Below, in pieces: positions 43,350 to 52,045 of a stretch of DNA of 64,000 bases (the stretch's first letter is position 1; each line of letters begins with the position of its first letter). The notes under the pieces were generated by a model. The model saw nothing but the letters and a program-made list of their open reading frames with translations, did no database searches and was not told the DNA's origin. Both the position numbers and the translations under genes were made by a program. The stretch covers positions 54,297,550 through 54,361,549 of the forward strand of contig NC_030817.1 of NCBI RefSeq assembly GCF_001704415.2, written 5' to 3'. The DNA is from Capra hircus. Its lineage: Eukaryota > Chordata > Mammalia > Artiodactyla > Bovidae.

Positions 43350-43996
43350 AGAGGTAAGAAGAGCCTAGACTTCAGATGGGAAATCTTCCCATTGGGAGTG
43401 CTTCCTCTCTCCCCGTTACCCCTTCCTACAAAGCACAGCCCTGGAGCTTGGAAACTGGATCAGCCTGCAAGGAACAGGCTGCAGGATGAGCACTTTCTTG
43501 AATACCATCTACCTCGCCCAGTGGAGACCAGGAGCAATGTCCGTATTACTCAGAGGCCTTACCACTGGGGCGGGGGGGGGGGGGGGGGCGAGGGTGACGA
43601 AGGCTCTAGATTTGGAAATCATGACAGATAATGATGGGAGGCAGATTCCGAGGAGCCCCACTTGGAGATGAAGAATCACTGCTGAGTTTAACAGGTTTCC
43701 GAATTGCCAGCTCATTTTTCAGGACATCTCTGAGAGAAATCATCCTCTCCTCTGTGACACCATCTCTTCTCTTTGCCTGAATCTAGTTGTTTTTGTTGTT
43801 GTTGTTTGTTTTCATTCAAGATACATCTTAAACATGAAAATGTCAATTAAAGGGAATTGGGGGAAAGAAAACGTTGAAGGAAGCTCAGGCTAGTTGAGAT
43901 ATTCATTTCTGGGGAAAAAAGTTCTCTTCTAGATAATTTCTCTTTTACTTGGGGATTTGGTGAGGAGATTATTAAACAGTATCTATTAAAAGCAAA
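43350..43996. other. No gene; contains a G17 run
   Basis: No repeat family recognised. The homopolymer at 43,572-43,588 and a (TTG)n at 43,790-43,808 are the only structured parts. Overlapping frames at 43,344-43,715 run through the G tract. Confidence 0.5.
43572..43588. repeat. G17 homopolymer
   Basis: Seventeen consecutive G, preceded by GGGGC and followed by CGAGGGTG. Rare in mammalian DNA and length-error prone. Could form a G-quadruplex, or be partly an assembly artefact. Confidence 0.9.
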
Positions 43997-43997
43997 C

Positions 43998-44345
43998 CTG
44001 TAGGATTTCTCTGGTGGTCCAGTGGTTAAGAATCCTCCTGCTGATGTAGAGGACATGGGTTCAATCCCTGGTCCAGGAAGATCTCACATACTGCAGAACA
44101 GAAAAGTCTGTGTGCCACAACTACTGAGCCTGTGCTCTAGAGCCCAGGAGCCACAGCCACTGAACCCACATGCTACAGCTCCTGAGGGCCCACACGGCTG
44201 GAGCCCATGCTCCACAACAAGAGAAGCCGCCACAGTGAGAAACCCAAGCACCCCAACTAGAGAGCCGCCCCTACTCGCCACAACTACAGAAAGCGGGCAC
44301 ACAGCAATAGAGACCTAATACAGCCAAAAATAAAGCAATCCCGTA
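43998..44345 (+). mobile_element. CHR SINE (tRNA-Glu-derived), long form
   Basis: GGATTTCTCTGGTGGTCCAG, TGGTTAAGAATCCTCCTGCT, GGTTCAATCCCTGGTCCAGG head, long body with GCTACAGCTCCTGAGGGCCC, and end CAATAGAGACCTAATACAGC then CAAAAATAAAGCAATC. This family is found in cetartiodactyls. Confidence 0.85.
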
Positions 44346-44849
44346 AAAGAATTTGAGACTGATGTTAAGCAATAACTTGGCCATACTACTAAGAAAAACT
44401 TTAGGTAAGTTTCCTACTAAAATGTGCCTTCATGAAGCAGCTGACCGTGAATATCACTGACTAGTGTGTCTGTTTCCTGTAAGTTTTATTCCGACAAGAG
44501 CACCATTTTGGGGAATGGATATCAGGGACAACGTTGAGGCAAGAGAGATTTTGACAAGAAGGTCTAGAGGCTGTTCAGCTAGTGAAAGATTCCAACTGTA
44601 GTCACAAGCTGGAGGCATCTCATCTGTAGGGTAAAGGAGAGGAGGAAAAGGGGGAAAGAGACAGCGTGAAAAGAAACAGGGACATCTGGTTGGAAAAACA
44701 ATGAACAAAGTCATTGCAGGTGTACAGTTCAGAACTGGGGCTGCAAAGAGTGATGGGGGCCTGAATCTCATTTTGGAGGTTGCCTCATTGTCTCCTCCCA
44801 TGCCAGATTCACTCCATCTGTCTCTTCTCTCACATAGTTCTTCCTTCTA
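44346..44849. other. No recognised element
   Basis: No gene. A 115-residue minus frame at 44,454-44,801 has no motif. Confidence 0.45.
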
Positions 44850-44995
44850 AAGTGGCTTTGCCAGATCCCTTTTCCGTCCATGTGTATTTTGCTAAAACTT
44901 CAAGTCCCAGGTCAAATTTTGTATCCTCTGTGAGGCTTGCTTATGAGGTGTTCATCACTCCCAGATCTCATTTCTGTTAACTCTTTAAGAACCGC
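44850..44995 (+). mobile_element. L2 LINE 3' fragment
   Basis: AAAACTTCAAGTCCCAGGTC, AAATTTTGTATCCTCTGTGA and GGCTTGCTTATGAGGTGTTC are L2 3' words. Confidence 0.6.
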
Positions 44996-45217
44996 ATGGA
45001 GGAAATGGCAGAGCAGATGCAGTCTTCTTTCCTAACAGCCTGCATCACTCTGCTGTGGAGTTACCTTAGCATATGCTGCTGACAAAGAAAATGCTTTGTG
45101 CACTAATTATCTCATATGAATAGTACTTGTCTGTTTCAATTAAATACCTTTGAGGGAAGCAGCAGTGCTCTATAATTTCTTTTAGCCCCAAATGTAAAAC
45201 ATAACGCTAGGCTTTCG

Positions 45218-45450
45218 CAGTAGCCAGCATTTATTGAACAGCTGCCATGTGCTTGACACGGTCTGCAGCTCTTTGCATGTGCTAACTCGTTTAATCCTCA
45301 CAACCCTGTAAGGTAGCTATTAGTACTATTTTCATTTTGCAGATGAGAAAACTGAGGCTTATAGAAATTCAGTTAATCGTCCAAGACCACACCAAACAGA
45401 AAATAAGAGAGGCAGGGTTCAGAAGTAGTCTGTCCATACTCTTTCCCATT
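45218..45450 (+). mobile_element. MIR SINE, well preserved
   Basis: AGTAGCCAGCATTTATTGAA, ACTCGTTTAATCCTCACAAC, CCTGTAAGGTAGCTATTAGT, CAGATGAGAAAACTGAGGCT and AGAGGCAGGGTTCAGAAGTA cover most of MIR. Confidence 0.85.
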
Positions 45451-46620
45451 TATTGTAAATGGCCTGTGCTAGATAATCTAGAAAAGCCTTAGTACTTGTT
45501 AATGGATCTATTGACTTTATCTGAAAGAGAATAAAAATTTATTCTAAAGCAAAGCATCCTTTGTACAAAGAAGCAGCTCATGCTTAACGGCATTACCGAT
45601 TTCCTGTTACTTGGATTTGATCTGAAAATTGAACAGAAACATTTCATCCTTCTCAGGCTGCCCTTGGGCTTTTAGAAAAACTGCAGGAAGCACAGAGTCT
45701 GATCAGGGCTTTCAACTGGGTTCCTCCTCATCTGAAGGTGAAGTGGAAACTGGGCAAGAGTCCAAATGCTTTACCAAACCAGCTAATGCTACTGGCAGCT
45801 CCCTAGAAACCATTTAGGGGCTCACAAAGCCCACAGCACACAGGAAAAACCTGGGCTGCTCATTAAAAGAGGAAACAGGAAATAAGCATCAAAGAACAAG
45901 TGCTCTGGACGATGTGTTCATGTTACATGTATGAATCATCTCTGAATAGGAGGGACAAAGACTTTTTTTCCTTCCAGGCTTGTTATATCTATGCTGCATC
46001 CAAAGTGGTAATGTGGTGTTTGTTAAGGCTGCCTGTTGAAAAACTCTCCAGGTCTCCCCAGAAATGCAAGCCAATAGCAGAGCTGATGGGGTGCATAATG
46101 TATAGTCTCGTGACGCTCAAGGATGATTTTCCCCCATCATCTGTTTGTATGTTTATAAATCAGTAATGAGGTCAATTTGGGACAGGCAGGTTTTGTGCCA
46201 TGATTTGGACAGATGTTCAGTACTCTGCAAAGCACAGCTGCCTGGTCTAAGTGGTGCCTTTTGCCAAAAGTATTGAGCATTCAAAGGAGAATGTGTCACC
46301 AGGGACTATTCAGAGGAGCCCACTGATCATCAGGGAATCGGCTTGTATCGATCGTTTGCAATCACATTTACACTTCTAGAACCTGTGGTGCTCACTAAGA
46401 GCAAATGCACAAAATTAAAAGAGTTTTTTTTTTTTTTTTTTTTTTTTTTGCAGTCGGCAAATAAATATTTGATCGACATAGTTGTCAGTCTTCAATTGTT
46501 AATGTACAAAAATATTCACTTGTCTTCTGTTAAATTAGCAAAACTAAGCTTTGAACCTGTCATGACTGAGGTGTCTGAGCTCTGTTCTAAATGATGATAT
46601 GGCTTTGTCCCTTTGATATT
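45451..46620. other. Repeat-free stretch with T26 run
   Basis: No transposon recognised in about 1.2 kb. CTTTGTACAAAG at 45,559-45,570 is a perfect palindrome of two facing SOX-like words. T26 at 46,424-46,449 is followed by GCAG. Plus frames at 45,900-46,166 and 46,343-46,594 lack known domains. Confidence 0.45.
46424..46449. repeat. T26 homopolymer
   Basis: Uninterrupted T tract ending in GCAG. No recognised retroposed sequence is attached on either side. Confidence 0.9.
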
Positions 46621-46832
46621 AGGCTTCCCTGGTGACTCAGATGGTAAAGAATCTGTCTGCAATGTGGAAGCCCTGGGTTCAATCCCTGGGCCAGGAAGAT
46701 CCACTGGAGAAGGAACTGGCAATCCACTCCAGTATTCTTGCCTGGAGAATCCCATGGACACAGGAGCATGATGGGCTATAGTCCACGGGGTCGTAAAGAA
46801 TCAGACATGACTGAGCAAGTAACACACACATT
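46621..46832 (+). mobile_element. Bov-tA SINE (first of tandem pair)
   Basis: AGGCTTCCCTGGTGACTCAG head, GGGTTCAATCCCTGGGCCAG, BovA body ending CATGACTGAGCAAGTAAC plus an (AC)n tail. Confidence 0.92.
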
Positions 46833-46834
46833 AA

Positions 46835-47030
46835 ATTGGCAACACAGTGGTAAAGAATCCTCCTGCCAATGCAGGAGATGCAGGTTCAATCCCTGGGTTG
46901 AGACGATTCCCTGGAGGAGGAAATGGCAACCTACTTCGGTATTCTTGCCTGGAGAACCCCATGGACAGAGGAGTCTGGAGGGTTACAGTCCACAGAATTG
47001 CAAAGAATCAGACACAACTGAACACACACC
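46835..47030 (+). mobile_element. Bov-tA SINE (second of tandem pair)
   Basis: GGCAACACAGTGGTAAAGAA head to GACACAACTGAACACACACC. Inserted at or next to the tail of the first copy in the same orientation. Confidence 0.92.
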
Positions 47031-47214
47031 CATATCACCAAACTGCGACATGGAATAGCAATGCTTTGCTTTTAGAGTATGTGTAGCTCACATGACATAG
47101 GACAGACCTGAAATAGCTAACCATAAAACTCCTGAGCTACTATACTAGAATTATTTAAAGCAGCCACATAAGATACGTCATGGCATTCAAGTTTCTGTCC
47201 CAAGGGTAACAGCC
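47031..47214. other. No recognised element
   Basis: Short unassigned spacer. Confidence 0.5.
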
Positions 47215-47885
47215 ATTGTTAGCTTAGATCATATCTCAGTTTTCGGCTATCACAAACCATGCTTGGATGTGCACTGTTTTCTGCATGGCTCATTGTGTAC
47301 ATTTGTTGTTGTTTTTCAAGGGTATGCGGTAAAAGTGAGAAAGCTAGAATGTATGTAAGGCACACATATTCAGATTTTCTAGATATTTTCAAGGCACCCA
47401 TGGAAGAGGCATCAATTTGCAGTTCTTGACAGCCTCCTTTTTCCCACATTTTGCTAACACTTGATGTCAAAAGGCTCTAATATTTGCAGGTCTGGTAGGC
47501 ATAAGTTCAGTTCAGTTCAGTCGCTCAGTCGTGTCCGACTCTTTGCGACCCCATGAATCGCAGCACGCCAGGCCTCCCTGTCCATCACCAACTCCCAGAC
47601 TTCACTCAGACTCACATCCATCAAGTCAGTGATGCCATCCAGCCATCTCATCCTCTGTTGTCCCCTTCTCCTCCTGCCCCCAATCCCTCACATAATCAGA
47701 GTCTTTCCCAATGAGTCAACTCTTCGCATAAGGTGGCCAACGTACTGGAGTTTCAGCTTTAGCATCATTCCTTCCAAAGAAACCCCAGGGCTGATCTCCT
47801 TCAGAATGGACTGCTTGGATCTCCTTGCAGTCCAAGGGACTCTCAAGAGTCTTCTCCAACACCACAGTTCAAAAACATCAATTCT

Positions 47886-48545
47886 TCAGTGCTCAGCCTT
47901 CTTCACAGTCCAACTCTTACATCCATACATGACCACAGGAAAAACCATAGCCTTGACTAGACGGACCTTAGTCAGCAAAGTAATGTCTCTGCTTTTGAAT
48001 ATGCTGTCTAGGTTAGTCATAGCTTTCCTTCCAAGGAGTAAGTGTCTTTTAATTTCATGGCTGCAATCACCATCTGCAGTGATTTTGGAGCCCCCCAAAA
48101 TAAAGTCTGACACTGTTTCCACTGTTTCCCCATCTATTTCCCAAGAAGTGATGGGACCAGATGCCTTGATCTTTCTTTTCTGAATGTTGAGCTTTAGGCC
48201 AGCTTTTTCACTCTCCACTTTCACTTTCATCAAGAGGCTTTTTAGTTCCTCTTCACTTTCTGCCATAAGGGTGGTGTCATCTGCATATCTGAGGTTATTG
48301 ATATTTCTCCCGGCAGTCTTTATTCCAGCTTGTGCTTCTTCCAGTCCAGCGTTTCTCATGATGTACTCTGCATATAAGTTAAATAAGCAGGGTGACAATA
48401 TACAGCCTTGATGTACTCCTTTTCCTAATTGGAACCAGTCTGTTGTTACATGTCCAGTTCTAACTGCTGCTTCCTGACCTGCATACAGATTTCTCAAGAG
48501 GCAGGTCAGGTGGTCTGGTATCCCATCTCTTTCAGAATTTTCCAC
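47886..48545 (-). pseudogene. BovB RT palm and C-terminal part
   Basis: A 219-residue minus-strand frame with GKGVHQGCILSPCLFNLYAE, INNLRYADDTTLMAESEE (YADD encoded at 48,276-48,287), ASGPITSWEIDGETVETV and VRLVKAMVFPVVMYGC. RT copies element RNA into DNA at the nicked target. A 1-base difference near 48,522 from the 16.5-kb copy separates this frame from the upstream RT frame. The C-terminal tail (47,505-47,885) continues in other frames. Confidence 0.88.
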
Positions 48546-49417
48546 AGTTTATTGTGATCCACACAGTCAAAGGCTTTGGCATAGTCAATAAGGCAGAAAT
48601 AGATGTTTTTCTGAAACTCTCTTGCTTTTTCCATGATCCAGCTGATGTTGGCAACTTGATCTCTTGTTCCTCTGCCTTTTCTAAAATCAGCTTGAACATC
48701 AGGAAGTTCACGGTTCACATATTGTTGAAGCCTGGCTTGGGGAATTTTGAGCATTACTTTACTAGCGTGTGAGATGAGTGCAATTGTGTGGTAGTTTGAG
48801 CATTCTTTGGCATTGCCTTTCTTTGGGATTGGAATGAAATCTGACCTTTTCCAGTCCTGTGGCCACTGCTGAGTTTTCCCAATTTGCTGGCAGATTGAGT
48901 GCAGCACTTTCACAGCATCATCTTTCAGGATTTGAAATAGCTCAACTGGAATGCCATCACCTCCACTAGCTTTGTTCGTAGTGATGCTTTCCAAGGCCCA
49001 CTTGACTTCACATTCCAGGATGTCTGGCTCTAGATGAGTGATCACACCATCGTGATTATCTGGGTCATGAAGCTCTTTTTTGTACAGTTCTTCTGTGTAT
49101 TCTTGCCACCTCTTCTTAATATCTTCTGCTTCTGTTAGGTCCAGACCATTTCTGTCCTTTATCGAGCCCATCTTTGCATGAAATGTTCCCTGGGTATCTC
49201 TAATTTTCTTGAAGAGATCTCTAGTCTTTCCCATTCTGTTCGTTTCCTCTATTTCTTTGCACTGATCGCTGAAGAAGGCTTTCTTATCCCTTCTTGCTAT
49301 TCTCTGGAATTCTGCGTTCAGATGCTTATCTCTTTCCTTTTCTCCTTTGCTTTTTGCCTCTCTTCTTTTCACAGCTATTTGTAAGGCCTCCCTAGACAGC
49401 CATTTGCTTTTTTGCAT
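48506..49417 (-). pseudogene. BovB RT N-terminal half, long open frame
   Basis: A 303-residue minus-strand frame, the longest in the window. Order of motifs: RREAKSKGEKERDKHLNAEF, ITTNKASGGDGIPVELF, FIPIPKKGNAKECSNYHTIA, ADFRKGRGTRDQ and FCLIDYAKAFDCVDHNKLW. Unlike the 16.5-kb copy it keeps the Asp-rich block after AKAF. It overlaps the downstream frame by about 40 bases, out of frame. Confidence 0.9.
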
Positions 49418-50109
49418 TTCTTTTCCATGGGGATTGTCTTGATCCCTGTCTCCTGTACAATGTCACGAACCTCAGTCCATAGTTCATCAGGCACTCTGTC
49501 TATCAGATCTAGTCCCTTAAATCTATTTCTCACTTTCACTGTATAATCATAAGGGATTTGATTTAGGTCATACCTGAATGGTCTAGCGGTTTTCCCTACT
49601 TTCTTCAATTTGAGTCTGAATTTGGGAATAAGGAGTTCATGATCTGAACCAGTCAGCTCCTGGTCTTGTTTTTGCTGACTGTATAGAGTTTCTCCATCTT
49701 TGCTGCAGAGAATATAATCAATCTGATTTCGGTGTTGACCATCTGGTGATGTCCATGTGTAGAGTCTTCTCTTGTGTTGTTGGAAGAGGGTGTTTGCTAT
49801 GACCAGTGCATTTTCTCGGCAAAACTCTATTAGTCTTTGCCCTGCTTCATTCCACATTCCAAGGCCAAATTTGCCTGTTATTCCAGGTGTTTCTTGACTT
49901 CCTACTTTTGCATTCCAGTCCCCTATAATGAAAAGGACATCTTTTTTGGGTGTTAGTTCTAACAGTTCTTGTAGGTCTTCATAGAACCGTTCAACTTCAG
50001 CTTCTTCAGCGTTGCTGGTTGGGGCATAGACTTGGATAACTGTGATATTGAATGGTTTGCCTTGGAGACGAACAGAGATCATTCTGTAGTTTTTTTTATT
50101 TTTTTTCAT
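49375..50109 (-). pseudogene. BovB AP-type endonuclease, 5'-truncated
   Basis: A 244-residue minus-strand frame covering most of the endonuclease: ITVIQVYAPTSNAEEAEVER, FIIGDWNAKVGSQE (about 49,905-49,930), LYTWTSPDGQHRNQIDYIL and GSDHELLIPKFRLKL (catalytic SDH near 49,640-49,655). The N-terminal metal-binding part is lost beyond 50,109, replaced by the T-rich insert and then the truncation point. It ends with a frameshift near 49,400. Confidence 0.9.
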
Positions 50110-50177
50110 TTTTTTTTAAATTTTTTATTTTTTTTTTTAAATTTTAAAATCTTTAATTCTTACATGCGTTCCCAAAC
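50095..50177 (-). mobile_element. Short poly(T)-led retroposed scrap inside BovB
   Basis: T-rich run (50,095-50,145) then AAATCTTTAATTCTTACATG and CGTTCCCAAA, flanked by ATTCTGTAGTTTTT at 50,081-50,094 and 50,178-50,191. It looks like the poly(A)-tailed 3' end of an RNA copied in antisense. The source is not identified. Confidence 0.8.
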
Positions 50178-50784
50178 ATTCTGTAGTTTTTGAGATTGCA
50201 TCCAAGTACTGCATTTTGGAGTTTTATGCGCCCGCCGGTAGGCATAAACTGGCCTTTAATATCTTATTTGGCATTTCCTCGCATTGTTATTAGGTATAAG
50301 TGTTACTGCATTTGTTTGTTTTTCATTTGAGGTGCTTCTTTTCTGAACTTTGACTTTTTTTGTTTTTTGCCATCTTCCTCATTCTTTTGCTTGACATTAT
50401 TTCTAGAGTTCTTTATTGGTTTTGGATATTAATCCTTTATAAGTTATGTGCATTGCAAATACTGTTATCTAGCTTGGGCTTTTTTTCTTCTTCATTTTTC
50501 TGTGTCTACCATCAAACAGAATTTAAAATTTCTTATATAATTGCATTTTATGTCTTGTTTACATAATCCTTCCTTATCCCAAGTCATAATATGTTCTATA
50601 TTTTCACAAAAAGTATTTTATGAACCTCTCCCCCAATAATTAAGTCTTTAATCCACCTAGAACATATTTATTTATGGTGTGAGATAGGGTTCCAGTCTTC
50701 CAATTTTATCTTTTTCCACACAGATGGCCAATTGTCCCCACGTCCTATTGGTGTTTTTTCCTTTTTATAACTTTTCTGGGGCTG

Positions 50785-50845
50785 AGTCTTAGCTGTCAGT
50801 AGTGAAAGCTGGGAATCCTAACCACTGGACCACCAGGGAATTCCT
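50785..50845 (-). mobile_element. CHR SINE fragment in L1
   Basis: GGGAATCCTAACCACTGGAC and CACCAGGGAATTCC are the CHR tRNA-like head in minus orientation, interrupting antisense L1 ORF2. Confidence 0.75.
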
Positions 50846-52045
50846 TCCCGCTTTAATAGTCCATTTCTGCCCCTTGATTTTAATGCCATCTCTGCTATAT
50901 ATCAATTTTTCACTTTTGATGGCTTTATTTCTATTTGCTTTACTTGTCTGTCCTTATGTCTGTAATGTATTATATTATTTGGTATACTGTCATAAGGCAT
51001 CTTGGTATCTGACAGGGCACATACCACCACCAGCCTCAACCTTGTTATTTTTTCCAAATTATATTGGCTACTTTAGGCATTTTTCTTTTTTTATGAACTT
51101 AAGGATCAAATTGCCAAATTCAAAAAACTTTCTTGGGATCTTAATTGACATTCTTGTATTTATAAATTGTATGAGAACTGACATTTATATGATACTGAGT
51201 TTCCCAAGTGATAGAGATGATACAATTTCAATTATATTAGAAAATCTTTTATTGAAATTTTCTTCAGAACTATAATACCTGTATTTGTTGATTTAGTACT
51301 AATTGCCTCAGAGATTTGTCACTGTTGTGAATAAAAATTTAGTTTCCATTTCAAGAGTTTATTTTTGGTATATATATAAAAATAATGATCTGAAGAGTAA
51401 AAACATATCCAGATATCATGCTGAGTTTTATATTAATTATGAAAGTTTTTGGTAAATTTTGGTGGACTTCCTATTAAAACAGTCACTATAAAAAAAAAAA
51501 ACAGTCACTATATATAAAGACATTTTTCCTTTTTCCCCAATACTTATGATTTTTTCTTTTCTTAAAGCAATGGTTAGAATCGATTGTGAATATTCTTGCT
51601 ATGTTTCTCAATTTAATGGAATTGCTTCTAATTTTTTCATTAAATATAATGTATGATGTAGATTTTAGATTCCTATTATCATATGAAGGAAATTGCATCC
51701 ACAATTTAATTTGCTAAGGATCCATGTCTTGAATAAAGATTAAATTTTATCAAGTGATTTTTCTAAATCTATTTAAATGGTCACATGTTTTCCCCTTTCA
51801 TTTGTTAACTCAGTGTGTTATATTGATCAATTTTTAATGCGTTTTTGCTTTTTGATTTCTGGGATTAAATATATTTAGATTTGGCATATTATTTTTTAAA
51901 TGCTGCTAAATTAAATGTGTTAATATTTTATATGAGCTTTCTGTATCTATGCTTGTAATGAGATTGGTCTATAAATTCATTTTCATATGTATCAAGGCAA
52001 TAATAACCTTATAAAATGAACTGTAAAACCCTTCCACATTTTTTT

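Larger units (their letters stand above)
47505..50236 (-). mobile_element. BovB LINE, 2.7 kb, with perfect 11-bp TSD
   Basis: Minus-orientation BovB whose 3' end starts at 47,505 (GTTCAGTTCAGTTCAGTCGC) and whose 5' end is truncated within the endonuclease at 50,236. GGTAGGCATAA is identical at 47,494-47,504 and 50,237-50,247. It is the best-preserved coding copy in the window. Its endonuclease portion holds a second, very short insertion at about 50,095-50,177. It is dead because it lacks the 5' UTR and the N-terminus and has frameshifts. Confidence 0.95.
47215..52045 (-). mobile_element. Old antisense L1, split by BovB and CHR
   Basis: Left arm 47,215-47,493 resembles antisense L1 3' sequence (TTTGCTAACACTTGATGTC). 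Right arm 50,248-52,045 is antisense ORF2: GAGTTCTTTATTGGTTTTGG, AAGTCTTTAATCCACCTAGA, AGATGGCCAATTGTCCCC, TGGCTACTTTAGGCATTTTT, TAACCTTATAAAATGAAC. About 2.1 kb of L1 remains, heavily decayed. Confidence 0.7.

Noticed and set aside
48506..49417. 303-residue open frame as a host gene
   Set aside because: Its motifs are BovB reverse transcriptase, it lies inside an element with a target-site duplication, and neighbouring frames continue the same protein out of frame.
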